64,000 nt of DNA from Neorhizobium sp. JUb45 (GTDB lineage Bacteria > Pseudomonadota > Alphaproteobacteria > Rhizobiales > Rhizobiaceae): positions 310,001 to 374,000 of the forward strand of contig NZ_SLYW01000002.1 in assembly GCF_004343585.1 (NCBI RefSeq), given 5' to 3'. Shown here one piece after another: positions 35,883-45,293 of this stretch. The notes beneath the pieces are model-generated. The model was not told the origin of the DNA and made no database searches. It saw nothing but the letters and a program-made list of their open reading frames with translations. A program made the position numbers and the translations under genes. Position 1 is the first letter of the stretch. Each line of letters starts with the position of its first letter.

Positions 35883-38800
35883 TCAGGGGAAAGCCTTTTG
35901 TGCCGTCGCGTTGGCTGGCCGTGCTTCGACAAGGTTCCAGCCGCGCGCCGCCGCTTCGTTGAACGCGTCGAAGGGCAGGGGCCGGGCAAAGGCATAACCC
36001 TGCAACAGGTCGCAGCCCAGTTCGCGCAGCATGGCGGCATGGGCCATGCTTTCCACGCCTTCCGCCACCGTTTCCACGCCGAGCGAACGGGCGATGTCGA
36101 TGATCGAGCGCACCAGCGTGCGTTCCTGCGGCGAGTTGAGGATCGGCATGACAAGCTGGCGGTCGATCTTCAGGCGTTTCGGTTTCAGCTTCAGAAGGCT
36201 GACGATGGACGTATGGCCGGTGCCAAAGTCGTCGATCTCGATATCGATGCCGAGAGCCTTGATGCGTTCGAGATTGGAGGTCGCCGCATCCTCGCTCTCA
36301 TCGAGGAAGATGGATTCCACCAGTTCGAAGGAAATCTGACCGGGGGTGATGGCAAGCGTCTTCAATGTGTCGATCAGCGCATCGTCATGCAGACGTTTGG
36401 ACGAGACGTTGACGGAAACCTTCGGCACGTCGAGCCCGAGTGCTGCCCAGCGCATCTTGTCCTTGAGCACGGTCTGCAACACGATCTGGTCGAGCGTCGC
36501 CGTCACGTTCAGTTCGTCGGCGATTTTGAGGAACCGATCGGGCGCGAGAATGCCGTGCTGCGGGTGTTTCCAGCGCACCAGCGCTTCGGCACCGGTCAGC
36601 TTCATCGTGCGGGCATCGAATTGCGGCTGGTACCAGGCGACGAATTCGTCCTTTTCGATACCGGACAGAACTTCGTCGGCGGTGCGCTTGTGGCTGATGA
36701 TTTCGGCCTGCAGGTTCTGCGTGAAGAACTCGTAGCGGTTTCGCCCCTGCGCCTTGGCGCGGTAAAGCGCGATATCGGCATTCACCAGCATGCGGCGCGC
36801 ATCGATATTGCGGCCGGTCGCTTGCGCAATGCCGATCGAGACGCCGAAACGGCAGGCGAAACCTTCAAAATCCACCGGCTGGCGAATTTCCGCGATGATG
36901 CGGTTGGAAAGAGCGGCCGTGTGGGTGGTGCTGCAATCGTCCTTGACCAGAATGACGAATTCATCGCCGCCGATACGGGCAACGAGATCGCCGGGATTGA
37001 CGTTGCGCAGCAGGATGCGGGCGGTGTGCACCAGCATGGCGTCACCGGCTGCATGGCCGAGCGTGTCGTTGATCTGCTTGAAGCGGTCGAGGTCAAGATG
37101 CAGGATCGACAGTTTCTGGCGTTCGCTTTCGCTGGCGCGGGAAAGCTCATCGAGGGCGATGTCGAGGCTGCGGCGATTGGCAAGCATGGTCAGCGGATCG
37201 TGCAGCGAATTGTGCTCGATGCGGTTCTTGGCCATCTGCAACTCGATATTGCGGGCCTCGGCCTCCTGTTTGGCGGCGCGCAGCTGTTCGGTCAGGATGG
37301 CATCGTCGGTCACGTCGAAGGCCAGACCCACCACCTTGCGGCGGCCATCGCGGCCGACATGGATCTTTCCGACGGAGCGCACATACCGGATGCTGCCATC
37401 CGGCTGCGGCACGCGCACGACAAGCGGTTCCTCGCTGCCGGGGCCGAAATGCGCGGAAATGCGGCGCGCTTCCTCGCGGTCTTCCGGGTGGATCAGCGCC
37501 ATCCACTGATCGGCGGTGATATGGCCATCGGTGTGCGGAATGCCGTGCAGCTGCGACAGGCGGGCATCCCAGTGCTCGACCTTGCTGTCGGGCAGCGATT
37601 CCCAGATGCCGCAGCGATAGCTTTCCAGCGCGATGCCCAGCTTGGTGGTCAGTTCCTCCAGCTGCTGCTCGCGGCTGTAAAGCTCGTCCAGCGCCAGTTC
37701 CAGCTCGGCATTCTTGATGTCGCTGACTTCCTTGGCGCTGCGCAGAGACTGGTTCAGCGTCATGTCGGCGGACACGTCCCAGACGATGCCGGCCACCCGC
37801 TGGCTGCCATCCGGGTTGCGATAGCTGGCACCGGCGGAGCGCAGGTACCGCAGGCTGCCATCGCTGGCGGTGACGCGGTAGATGACGGAGGAGGGTGTGT
37901 TGGCGCAGGCACAGGCGAAGAAATAAGCTTCCGCGGCCGGCCTGTCTTCCGGGTGGATGGAGGCCAGCCATTCGCTCATGCGATTGTCGCCCTCCGTCGC
38001 GGGGCCGCCATGTAATGCTGCGGCGCGGCTGTCCCAGAAGAGATCGCTTTCGGTCAGTTCCCACACGCCCATATTGGACGCTTCCATGGCGAGCGCGAAA
38101 CGCTGCGACAGCTCGGTCAGCGTTTCCTCGCGCAGGCGCAGTGCCGCGATATTGCGGTTGCGTTCGCCGATCAGCAGGCTGGCGATGAATACCGGGATGA
38201 TCATCGCAAGGCCGGCCAGCAGCAGCTGCAGGCGGAAACTGGTCTGGTTGTCAGGTGTGGCATCCCAGCCCGCCTTCGGCATGGCCTGCAATTGCCACTG
38301 CCCACCGGCGACCGGAATGGTGTGTGCGGCCGGGCCGTCCAGTCTGGTGCCGAAGAAATTGGCGCCGGGCGTATGCGCGGCATCGCTGATGGCGATCTTC
38401 AGCCAGCTGAGATCGATCATCGGCGCGGCATCGGGCTTGCGCGGCAGAAGCGAGATACCGACGCTCTGGAACAGGTAGAGCTTGTCGATGGCCACGACCA
38501 GCGCGCCCCAGTTGCCCTGTTTCTGCGGGCCATTTTCGATCGGCAGCACCAGCACGATGGCCCGGCTTTTGTCGCTGGTGATCACCACCGGCTCACGGAT
38601 GCCACGTTTGCTGCGAACGGTTTCGGCCAGTGCGGCGGTGCCGGCGCCTCGCAGGATCGGGTTTTCGGCGAGCGGTTCTCCGCCGGGCGTGAAAATATGG
38701 CCGAGTTCGAAATCCGGCGCGAGCGCCACGGTGGCGAAATGCGGGTTCTTTTCCAGCGTGCGCTGCACGAACGACTGGAAGGCGGTGTCTGTTGTGGCGC

Positions 38801-39062
38801 TATCGGGGCTGAACGCATGCACCAGATCGTCGGCGGTATCGAGATCGGTCTTCAGGCGTGAGGCCATGCGCACGCCGAGCAGGGTGGAGGCGCGTTCGGT
38901 GGTCTTGCGCAATTCCTGCCGGAAGGAGGATGTGTTGCGGTAGTCGACGGCAATGCCGACAATGATGACGGCACCGGTAATGGCCAGCGCGGCGGCCAGC
39001 GCCGCACGCCTGCTCATCAGTTTGTCGCTGAAACGGCGACCAAACGGAGTTCCAAATACCAA
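35883..39062 (-). CDS. Membrane CHASE-like / PAS-PAS / GGDEF-EAL cyclic-di-GMP enzyme
   Basis: 1059 residues from a TTG at 39062 with AAGGG upstream; the ATG at 39017 is an alternative. Order: membrane helix (about 20-40), periplasmic CHASE-like sensor (about 45-270), second helix (about 283-305), two PAS domains with PAC ends (about 325-440 and 475-600), GGDEF (RIGGDEFVIL near 715), and EAL. The EAL domain keeps EALVRW, VNVSS, ELVES, IDDFGTG, KIDRQ and QGYAF, so both synthase and phosphodiesterase parts look intact. Its sensory input is unknown. Confidence 0.92.
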   Translation of the reverse strand: MVFGTPFGRRFSDKLMSRRAALAAALAITGAVIIVGIAVDYRNTSSFRQELRKTTERASTLLGVRMASRLKTDLDTADDLVHAFSPDSATTDTAFQSFVQRTLEKNPHFATVALAPDFELGHIFTPGGEPLAENPILRGAGTAALAETVRSKRGIREPVVITSDKSRAIVLVLPIENGPQKQGNWGALVVAIDKLYLFQSVGISLLPRKPDAAPMIDLSWLKIAISDAAHTPGANFFGTRLDGPAAHTIPVAGGQWQLQAMPKAGWDATPDNQTSFRLQLLLAGLAMIIPVFIASLLIGERNRNIAALRLREETLTELSQRFALAMEASNMGVWELTESDLFWDSRAAALHGGPATEGDNRMSEWLASIHPEDRPAAEAYFFACACANTPSSVIYRVTASDGSLRYLRSAGASYRNPDGSQRVAGIVWDVSADMTLNQSLRSAKEVSDIKNAELELALDELYSREQQLEELTTKLGIALESYRCGIWESLPDSKVEHWDARLSQLHGIPHTDGHITADQWMALIHPEDREEARRISAHFGPGSEEPLVVRVPQPDGSIRYVRSVGKIHVGRDGRRKVVGLAFDVTDDAILTEQLRAAKQEAEARNIELQMAKNRIEHNSLHDPLTMLANRRSLDIALDELSRASESERQKLSILHLDLDRFKQINDTLGHAAGDAMLVHTARILLRNVNPGDLVARIGGDEFVILVKDDCSTTHTAALSNRIIAEIRQPVDFEGFACRFGVSIGIAQATGRNIDARRMLVNADIALYRAKAQGRNRYEFFTQNLQAEIISHKRTADEVLSGIEKDEFVAWYQPQFDARTMKLTGAEALVRWKHPQHGILAPDRFLKIADELNVTATLDQIVLQTVLKDKMRWAALGLDVPKVSVNVSSKRLHDDALIDTLKTLAITPGQISFELVESIFLDESEDAATSNLERIKALGIDIEIDDFGTGHTSIVSLLKLKPKRLKIDRQLVMPILNSPQERTLVRSIIDIARSLGVETVAEGVESMAHAAMLRELGCDLLQGYAFARPLPFDAFNEAAARGWNLVEARPANATAQKAFP

Positions 39063-39227
39063 GCCAGTTACCCTTACGCATTACCCGGATCGTGCCCTGA
39101 CCATATTCGCGCAAGGTTAATCTAGGATTGAGGAATATAGCCTGATTGCCGGTCGCAATTTGTTGTGGATCGATGTCTGCGGGGGCTTGTCGGAAATTTA
39201 CCCGAAACCCTTGAATCACAGTTAATT

Positions 39228-39257
39228 TTCCGGTCATGAATAAGACCGGAATTGACA
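39228..39257 (+). promoter_or_regulatory. Dyad and -35-like box upstream of the DUF1344 gene
   Basis: TTCCGGTC and GACCGGAA form a perfect 8-bp dyad with an 8-base loop (39228-39251), directly followed by a consensus TTGACA (39252-39257). No strong -10 is visible at the usual distance. The site lies between the divergent c-di-GMP gene and the DUF1344 gene and could serve either. Confidence 0.4.
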
Positions 39258-39341
39258 CGATCCCGAGCAAATTCTGCCACAATCAGGAGGCTATCTGTGC
39301 ACCAGTCGAAGTCACCGAACCGCTCCCTTAGGGCTTACACA

Positions 39342-39602
39342 ATGCGCATCCTCATCGCCGCACTTCTGGCAACGGCCAGCATCCTCTCTCCCATCAACGG
39401 TTGGGCGCAGAGTGTCGATGTCGAAGCGACCATCAAGACGGTGGATGTGAACAAGCTGATGCTGACGCTGGACGACGGAAAATCCTACCGCGTGCCGGAG
39501 GAATTCAACTTCGATGGCCTCAAGGCCGGCGTGAAGGTCGTGGTGTTCTACACGGTGGTCGATGGCAACCGCGTGGTGGATGATCTGGAAATCGTGCAGT
39601 AA
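39342..39602 (+). CDS. DUF1344 family small secreted protein
   Basis: 86 residues from the ATG at 39342; longer in-frame versions lack a signal peptide start. The signal peptide is MRILIAALLATASIL... ending near GWAQ. The mature part SVDVEATIKTVDVNKLMLTL, DDGKSYRVPEEFNFDGLKAG and VVFYTVVDGNRVVDDLEI is the DUF1344 pattern found in Rhizobiales periplasmic proteins. Small beta-rich fold inferred. Function unknown. Confidence 0.8.
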   Translation: MRILIAALLATASILSPINGWAQSVDVEATIKTVDVNKLMLTLDDGKSYRVPEEFNFDGLKAGVKVVVFYTVVDGNRVVDDLEIVQ

Positions 39603-39656
39603 GGCCTTTGAGCCGGACGAGCTGCTCAACCGATTGTCGAGGCCGGTGAGTTTATT

Positions 39657-40412
39657 CTACCGCAGAAGCCCGTCGATATCGAAATCCTCCCAACCGCGCA
39701 ATTTCACAGCGGGATCGTCAGGATCTCGTTTCGGCTGTTTGGCAACCTTTTTGGTCTTTTTCAGTGATCGCGTCAGTTTTGCCTGATACGCCGCCCGCCG
39801 TCTGTTTTCCGCCTTCGCCTCGGCATCCTCTTCCCGCCATTGATCGATGAGACCCCTGTCGAGAAGATCCTCGACTATTCTGGGGTCGAAGACATGAAAG
39901 GTGATCTGGCGTGCGCGGCCGTTCAACCGCACGGTTCGCGTGCCGGCACTGGGCAGACGCCCGTCCGCGAGCCATCGATGACGCTCGCTCGTCTTGATGG
40001 TGAGGATATCCTCGATCTCGCGGGGGATGACAGGCAGGTTCTCCACATCCTCCAACACCTTGGAAACTGTGGCGACCGCTGCGGAAAAGGCGGCCTTGTT
40101 GCTGGCGGGCATGACAAGAGTGAGGTCGCTGCCTTCAAGAATCAGCGCCTTCTTCGAGGTGGCTGGAAGCCTCGCCTGAATTTCCTGCAGGATGCCCTTT
40201 GCCCGAACGGCCGACCCCAAGGTGGCGGCAGCCGACAGCGTCCATGTTCTCAGCAGTTCGATATCGGTCTGTGCGGCTTTGGGCATTTTGGGAAGATGGG
40301 GTTTGCAGGCCTCGAGGTCAACGATGGCGTTATGGGGTGAGAAGGGGCATTCGATGATGTATTTCAATCTGTCGTCCGCTCTGCGGCAGAAGCGGACGTT
40401 GCCTCGCTTCAT
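39657..40412 (-). CDS. Conserved-looking protein of unknown function
   Basis: 251 residues from the ATG at 40412 (AAGG upstream); an internal ATG at 40286 (MPKAAQTDIELLRTW) would drop a Cys-containing leader (FCRRADDRLKYIIECPF). The centre IKTSERHRWLADGRLPSAGT near residue 140, then VRLNGRARQITFHVFDPRIV, has the look of a small DNA-binding or MerR-like wing, and the C-terminus is strongly basic (KLTRSLKKTKKVAKQPKRD). I do not recognise the family. Confidence 0.55.
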   Translation of the reverse strand: MKRGNVRFCRRADDRLKYIIECPFSPHNAIVDLEACKPHLPKMPKAAQTDIELLRTWTLSAAATLGSAVRAKGILQEIQARLPATSKKALILEGSDLTLVMPASNKAAFSAAVATVSKVLEDVENLPVIPREIEDILTIKTSERHRWLADGRLPSAGTRTVRLNGRARQITFHVFDPRIVEDLLDRGLIDQWREEDAEAKAENRRRAAYQAKLTRSLKKTKKVAKQPKRDPDDPAVKLRGWEDFDIDGLLR

Positions 40413-40444
40413 CTCTGAGCCTTGACAATGGGTCAGTCCAGGCT

Positions 40445-40987
40445 TCAGACGAGACGTTTCTCCATTACAAAATCGGTCTGCTTATCATCACCAACTTGGA
40501 AAATATCCGTTCCGATCACGTCAAATCCAGATTTCTTGTAAAACGCGACTGCCCTGGTGTTTTTCTCGTAAACAGTCAAACTTATCCGGTCCTTACCCTG
40601 CTGTCGGACATTGGCAATGACCTCGGCGAGAAGGGCCGACCCCACCGATTTACCTTTCCATGCTGGATCGACGTAGATTCGGTTTAGAAACGCTGAACGC
40701 GTATCGCCTTCATCGAGTTCGACATGTGAGTAGCCTATAATGTCCTCGCGAGAAATTGCGAGCACCACACGACTACGATGACTTTCGATTTCCTCGCACT
40801 GTTTTACCGGAGTGAAGTTTTCAGAAATATAAGCCTCAAGGTCGGATTCTGGCGTGTCGGTGCTGTAGGTCGTTCGGAATTGCTCGGCAGCGAACTTAGC
40901 GAGTGAGCTCGCATCCGACGGCAATGCAAACCGGATTTCGAACTGCCTTTCCAAGTTGGTAATCCCTTGAGCCATGGCATTTGTCAC
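40445..40987 (-). CDS. GNAT family N-acetyltransferase
   Basis: 180 residues from a GTG at 40987 with AAGG 9 bases upstream; the ATG at 40975 is the alternative. GNAT motifs: ISREDIIGYSHVEL near residue 80, RIYVDPAWKGKSVGSALLAE near 107 (acetyl-CoA pyrophosphate loop) and VYEKNTRAVAFYKKSGFDV near 140. A TTACCT/AGGTAA dyad lies just upstream (40994-41012). Substrate unknown. Confidence 0.85.
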   Translation of the reverse strand: MTNAMAQGITNLERQFEIRFALPSDASSLAKFAAEQFRTTYSTDTPESDLEAYISENFTPVKQCEEIESHRSRVVLAISREDIIGYSHVELDEGDTRSAFLNRIYVDPAWKGKSVGSALLAEVIANVRQQGKDRISLTVYEKNTRAVAFYKKSGFDVIGTDIFQVGDDKQTDFVMEKRLV

Positions 40988-41194
40988 TGCAGCTTACCTT
41001 ATTGGCAGGTAAATGTGGAATTTGTGCTTTGGGCGAGAGGCTGTCGTCGAAAGCCCGAAGACCCCACGACCGCGCAAAGCGATACGCCGAGTTCTCATAC
41101 CGACGCTTGGCAAGGAAGATGGCTCTTATCCGATGGAGTGAACCCGCAGTTTCATCTATAAAAGTCACTGTCTGGAGGTTTGGGGGGAACTGAC

Positions 41195-41599
41195 ATGCCT
41201 TTGCTTGCGCTGCACCATGTATCGATCATTACGGCTGATCTAAAAAAATCGCTGCCGTTCTACTGCAATGTGTTTTGTCTTTCAGAAATTCCTCGGCCCG
41301 ACTTTCCGGTAGCTGGGGCGTGGCTCGCCTGTGGCGGCTTGCAAGTCCACCTCGTGGAGTATCGGGAAGGTACTTTCCGGCGACGCTCCGTCATCGACCG
41401 TAACGACGGGCATTTTGCATTTCGGACCAATGACTTCAGTGCAATTCTCGAACATCTTGACGAGCTAGGCTTTCGAGAAGATTTACCTGAAGATGATCCG
41501 AAATGCCTGATGGTCTCCCGCAAAAGTCTGGCTGGCTTCCCGCAGCTTTATCTTCGTGATCCTGACTCGAATATCATCGAGATCAACGGAGCGGATTGA
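41195..41599 (+). CDS. VOC family (glyoxalase/bleomycin-resistance-like) protein
   Basis: 134 residues from the ATG at 41195, preceded by GGGGGG. Vicinal-oxygen-chelate pattern: LHHVSIITADLKKSLPFYCN (residues 6-25), GGLQVHLVEYREG near 48, GHFAFRTNDFSAILEHL near 72, and a final LYLRDPDSNIIEING with the metal-binding Glu. His, Glu and His positions suit a metalloenzyme. Reaction not determinable. Divergent from the GNAT gene at 40987. Confidence 0.85.
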   Translation: MPLLALHHVSIITADLKKSLPFYCNVFCLSEIPRPDFPVAGAWLACGGLQVHLVEYREGTFRRRSVIDRNDGHFAFRTNDFSAILEHLDELGFREDLPEDDPKCLMVSRKSLAGFPQLYLRDPDSNIIEINGAD

Positions 41600-41685
41600 A
41601 AGCTTATTACCACGTTCTTCAATTTGCCAATGATCGGTTTGGGCCGAAACCTGTCACACAGCGCCCAGCTCACCCCAAGCCGGCC

Positions 41686-42276
41686 TCAGATCCAGCCGAT
41701 CTTCTTCTCATCCCGATTGATCACAAGAATCCGGTCCTGCGGGATCGGAATGCTCGCGGCCTCATCTTCCGGCATGTTGCCGACGAGGCGGAAGAGTGTG
41801 CGGATGACGCCGCCGTGGCATACGCATACGGTCGGCTGCGTCACCGATTGCAGCCATGCGCCAACCCGCCATGAGAGAATTTCATAACTTTCCGCGTCAA
41901 CGCCGGGCGGGATGAAACCCCATTTTTCGGCCTTGCGGGCGGCGAGCTTTTCCGGCTCGCTCTGGCGCACTTCCTTCAGCGTAAACCCTTCCCAGTCTCC
42001 GAAGGAAAGTTCGCGAAGGCGCTCGTCGGTGCGGTAGTGTTTTGGGTCGAGACCCATCGCCTTGCGCAGGCGTTCCATGGTCTCGCGCGTGCGCGCCATC
42101 GGGCTCGACACGAAGTCGAACTCGGCGACCTGATCGTCGATCAGGCCGCAGAGTTCCTCGCCGTTGGCGGTCGCCTGGCTGCGACCGAAATCATTGAGAT
42201 CGATATCCTTCTGGCCTTGCAGCCGGCCCTCGGCGTTCCAGTCTGTCTGGCCGTGGCGAATGACATAAATCAGCAA
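41686..42276 (-). CDS. Histidine phosphatase (phosphoglycerate-mutase-like) family protein
   Basis: 196 residues from a TTG at 42276 with AAAGG 9 bases upstream; no ATG fits. The phosphohistidine motif is IRHGQTDWNAEGRLQGQKD (residues 6-24); the other active-site parts are SSPMARTRETMERL near 58, LRELSFGDWEGFTL near 87 and VCHGGVIRTLFR near 152. The substrate may be a phosphoglycerate or another phosphoester. It is 27 bases downstream of fabI, same strand. Confidence 0.9.
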   Translation of the reverse strand: MLIYVIRHGQTDWNAEGRLQGQKDIDLNDFGRSQATANGEELCGLIDDQVAEFDFVSSPMARTRETMERLRKAMGLDPKHYRTDERLRELSFGDWEGFTLKEVRQSEPEKLAARKAEKWGFIPPGVDAESYEILSWRVGAWLQSVTQPTVCVCHGGVIRTLFRLVGNMPEDEAASIPIPQDRILVINRDEKKIGWI

Positions 42277-42303
42277 TGCGGCATGCCTTTATTTTATAAA
42301 GTG

Positions 42304-43122
42304 TCAGTCCTTGATAACGGAAATATCCGGTGCGTCTACCGCCTTCATTCCGATCGTGTGGTAACCGCTATCGGCGTGATGCACTTCGCCGGTGACCGAA
42401 CGCGACAGGTCGGACAGCATGTAAAGGCCGACATCACCCACTTCCTCGATGGTGACGGTGCGGCGCAGCGGCGCGTTATACTCGTTCCACTTGAGGATAT
42501 AGCGGAAATCGCCGATGCCGGATGCGGCCAGCGTCTTGATCGGGCCGGCCGAAATGGCGTTGACGCGGATGTTCTTCGGGCCGAGGTCGACAGCCAGATA
42601 TTTGACGCTGGCTTCGAGAGCCGCCTTTGCAACGCCCATGACGTTGTAGTTCGGCATCACCTTTTCCGCACCATAGTAGGTGAGGGTCAGCATGGAGCCG
42701 CCATCGGTCATCAGCTTTTCGGCGCGGCGTGCGATCGAGGTGAAGGAATAGACCGAGATCTGCATCGTCTTGGCAAAATTGTCGGCAGACGTGTCGACGT
42801 AACGGCCGGTCAGTTCGTCCTTGTCGGAAAAGCCGATGGCGTGAACGATGAAGTCGATCTTGCCCCATTCTTTTTCGACATTGGCGAAAACTTCGTCGAT
42901 CGTGGCCTCGTCGGTCACGTCACAGTGGCCGGCCATGAAGGCGCCGATTTCGGTGGCCAGCGGCTCGACGCGCTTCTTCAGCGCATCGCCCTGCCAGGTG
43001 AGAGCGATCTCGCCGCCCTGTGCGTGAATGGCCTTGGCAATGCCCCATGCGATCGAGCGGTTGTTGGCAACGCCGAAGATGACGCCGCGTTTGCCTGCCA
43101 TGAGGCCGGTAGCCTGAGCCAT
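42304..43122 (-). CDS. fabI: Enoyl-[acyl-carrier-protein] reductase (NADH)
   Basis: 272 residues. Short-chain dehydrogenase fold with the FabI hallmarks: GVANNRSIAWGIAKAIHAQG near residue 17 and the catalytic Tyr-x6-Lys in YNVMGVAKAALEAS near 158. The substrate-loop region ISAGPIKTLAASGIGDF near 193 is typical of triclosan-sensitive FabI. It performs the last reduction in each cycle of fatty-acid elongation. The start has an adjacent phosphatase downstream, likely co-transcribed. Confidence 0.95.
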   Translation of the reverse strand: MAQATGLMAGKRGVIFGVANNRSIAWGIAKAIHAQGGEIALTWQGDALKKRVEPLATEIGAFMAGHCDVTDEATIDEVFANVEKEWGKIDFIVHAIGFSDKDELTGRYVDTSADNFAKTMQISVYSFTSIARRAEKLMTDGGSMLTLTYYGAEKVMPNYNVMGVAKAALEASVKYLAVDLGPKNIRVNAISAGPIKTLAASGIGDFRYILKWNEYNAPLRRTVTIEEVGDVGLYMLSDLSRSVTGEVHHADSGYHTIGMKAVDAPDISVIKD

Positions 43123-43273
43123 GAATAGTCCCCTGAAATGCAGTGGCGGACACCCGCCTGAATAGAAGGTTGCCTATGGCATAGGCCGCCCCGCCGTTCA
43201 AGCTTGTGAAAGATCATCTCATGTTAGGGACCGTAACAAAGGGTGCGCAATGGTGAATACCGTTGCAGAACTT

Positions 43274-44548
43274 TCACACATAAAGCCCATGGCGCATGTG
43301 TTTCATCAGGTCGGTGACCTTCTCGTCGGGCTTTTCCCACAGCACGACGCGCAGTTCCACAACGAGATTGCCGCGCCCGCCTTCGCCATTGGCAATGCCA
43401 AGGCCCTCGAGCGTGATGCTGCGATCAGACCCCGACCATGCGGGAATGGCGACCGGCACTTTTCCGCCGGGGGTCTCGACCTGCGTCTCTGTGCCGAGCA
43501 CCGCATCTTCCAGCGAAATCGGCAAAACGGTGTGCAGATCAAAACCTTCGAGGCGAAAACGCTCGTGGCGGGCAACGCGCACGGTCACGACCAGATCGCC
43601 GCGGGCGATGGGGGAGGGCATTTTCAGTCCCTGGCCCTTCATGCGCACCACATGGCCATCGGTCATGCCGGCTTCCAGCGGCAGCCAGACGTCGCGTTCG
43701 TCGGCCAGATGCATCGGCACCGTGGTCTCGGCCATCAGGTCATCGAGTGTGACGATGACTTCCGCCGTCAGGTCCGGTGCCTTTTCCGGGGGCACGCCAC
43801 GCCAGCGGCGCATGAGCGAGGCCACCAGTTCGACGGCCTGCAGGGGGAGGGGCGGTTTTGGTGCGGGCTCGGCCTTGGCAGCGCTGTCGTCGCCAGCCTG
43901 TGCGCCTGTATCTGTTGCTGCCGTCTCCGGCCTGGCCTCGGATTTTGCCTGGGCTTTCGCCTGTGCCTGTTGTTGGGCCTGTTGCTGTGCCTGCTGTTGG
44001 GCTTGAGCGCGGGCCTGAGCCGCCGCCTTGTCGCGGGCGGCATCGGCGGCTTCGTCGCCGGAGCCAAAAATGCGCTCGACCATGTCCTCGGCGTCTTCCA
44101 CCGCAGGTTCGGCCGCGCTGTTCGCCTGCCTCTGGGCATTTGCCTGAGCCTGGGCCTGAGCTTTTGCCTTGGCTTGTGCCTGTGCCTGGGATTGCGCTTG
44201 TGCTTGAGCCTGGGATTGAGCGCGCTGCGCATTGGCGCGCGCCAGTTCTTCCATCACCTTTTCGGCGTTGGCACGTGCGGCCTTGGCGCGTTCTTCCGCC
44301 TGCCGCGCGGATTCGCGCTGCTGCATGATTGTCTGGTGCATATCGGCAGCCCTGTCGTAACGGCGGCGCTTGTCCGGGTCTTTCAGCACGTCATAGGCCT
44401 GGCCGACTTCGGCAAAACGGCCCGTCGCGCTCGGATCATCGAGATTGTGGTCGGGATGGACGGATTTCGCCTTCGTCCGCCATGCAGCCTTGATTTCGTC
44501 GGCGTCCGCGGTGCGTTTCACGCCGAGGACAGAATAGGGATCGCGCAT
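43274..44548 (-). CDS. DnaJ-like co-chaperone without zinc finger, with Gln/Ala-rich linker
   Basis: 424 residues. The J domain is at the N-terminus with the HPD tripeptide in KSVHPDHNLDD near residue 32. No Cys-rich zinc domain is present. A long linker (about 85-235) is made of Gln/Ala repeats such as QSQAQAQAQSQAQAQAKAKA and AQQQAQQQAQQQAQAKAQAK. The C-terminal peptide-binding domains follow (VIVTLDDLMAETTVPMHLAD near 260, GDLVVTVRVARHERFRLEG near 325). This is the CbpA-like class of DnaJ proteins acting with DnaK. Confidence 0.88.
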   Translation of the reverse strand: MRDPYSVLGVKRTADADEIKAAWRTKAKSVHPDHNLDDPSATGRFAEVGQAYDVLKDPDKRRRYDRAADMHQTIMQQRESARQAEERAKAARANAEKVMEELARANAQRAQSQAQAQAQSQAQAQAKAKAQAQAQANAQRQANSAAEPAVEDAEDMVERIFGSGDEAADAARDKAAAQARAQAQQQAQQQAQQQAQAKAQAKSEARPETAATDTGAQAGDDSAAKAEPAPKPPLPLQAVELVASLMRRWRGVPPEKAPDLTAEVIVTLDDLMAETTVPMHLADERDVWLPLEAGMTDGHVVRMKGQGLKMPSPIARGDLVVTVRVARHERFRLEGFDLHTVLPISLEDAVLGTETQVETPGGKVPVAIPAWSGSDRSITLEGLGIANGEGGRGNLVVELRVVLWEKPDEKVTDLMKHMRHGLYV

Positions 44549-44650
44549 CGTGCACCACCGGTTACTCTAGGGCGGCGGGTCCGCGATCATTCTGGACCCC
44601 CGAGATCAAACAACTCTTGCAGGGCGCCGTCGGTTCCTCATGTCCGGTCC

Positions 44651-44702
44651 AGCGTCTGCGTAATGACAAGACGCTACCAGAACAACCTCTAAGGAGAGGT
44701 TG
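44651..44702. promoter_or_regulatory. Two adjacent stem-loops in the dnaJ-like gene upstream region
   Basis: AGCGTC/GACGCT (44651-44656 with 44670-44675) and CAACCTCT/AGAGGTTG (44683-44690 with 44695-44702) are perfect short stems in the 237-base gap between the dnaJ-like start (44548) and the lipoprotein stop (44786). Neither has a T-run on the minus strand. They could be leader structures of the dnaJ-like mRNA or part of a small RNA. The rest of the gap shows nothing clear. Confidence 0.35.
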
Positions 44703-44785
44703 AAAATCAAGGTAAACGGCAACCGCTATAAAAGGTTACCGGCAGGGTTTATTGTGTTTTGGGAAGGTAATTTTACGGATTGCTT

Positions 44786-45283
44786 TTACTGGCGATCGAA
44801 GGATGTCAGCATCCAGTCGCCAGAATTTGTCAGGCAGGTCTGACCGGTAAATTGCGCAATGCCTTCAAAGGAATGGCGCGTCGTGGTAAAGTCGCGGCAG
44901 ATATGGCCCTGGTTGCGGGCTTCCCGGATATGAGAAACCACGCCGGCGCTGCCGGTGGTGGTGTTTGCCCAGGGCAGCGGCGAAGTCGTTACCTTGGAAA
45001 GATCGGCGGAGGACACGGCATTCTGCACGGTCACTTCGTCGGAGGTCGAGGTGGGGTTGCTTTTTACCGGGATCGTGCCGGTCGACATGCGGTCGACCTT
45101 GTCGCCGCCGAACAGATCGAGCGAGCTTGTGCATCCCGAAAGCGTCGCAACAACGGCGATAATGGCGAGACCTTTGGCCGCAAACGCGCGCGTCTGGCTT
45201 GTGCGGCCCACTGTCTTTGCTATCACTGCCAACTTGCGTCCACTTCGAAACTGTTTCGGATGCACTTCATAGATCAGGAGCAT
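44786..45283 (-). CDS. Surface lipoprotein of RT0821/Lpp0805-like family
   Basis: 165 residues from the ATG at 45283, but this start is only 10 bases from the divergent pdxH start; a TTG at 45232 or GTG codons at 45226 and 45202 may be the true start. The lipobox is in [18 protein letters not shown]; the mature part includes [20 protein letters not shown] and a C-terminal [20 protein letters not shown], a pattern typical of this family in Rhizobiales. Role unknown; an outer-membrane or inner-membrane anchor is expected. Confidence 0.65.
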   Translation of the reverse strand: MLLIYEVHPKQFRSGRKLAVIAKTVGRTSQTRAFAAKGLAIIAVVATLSGCTSSLDLFGGDKVDRMSTGTIPVKSNPTSTSDEVTVQNAVSSADLSKVTTSPLPWANTTTGSAGVVSHIREARNQGHICRDFTTTRHSFEGIAQFTGQTCLTNSGDWMLTSFDRQ

Positions 45284-45293
45284 TTTCGTCAAT

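Noticed and set aside
35898..38015. 705-codon open frame on the plus strand opposite the GGDEF-EAL gene
   Set aside because: Low-complexity antisense translation without recognisable domains; the minus strand has intact PAS, GGDEF and EAL motifs.
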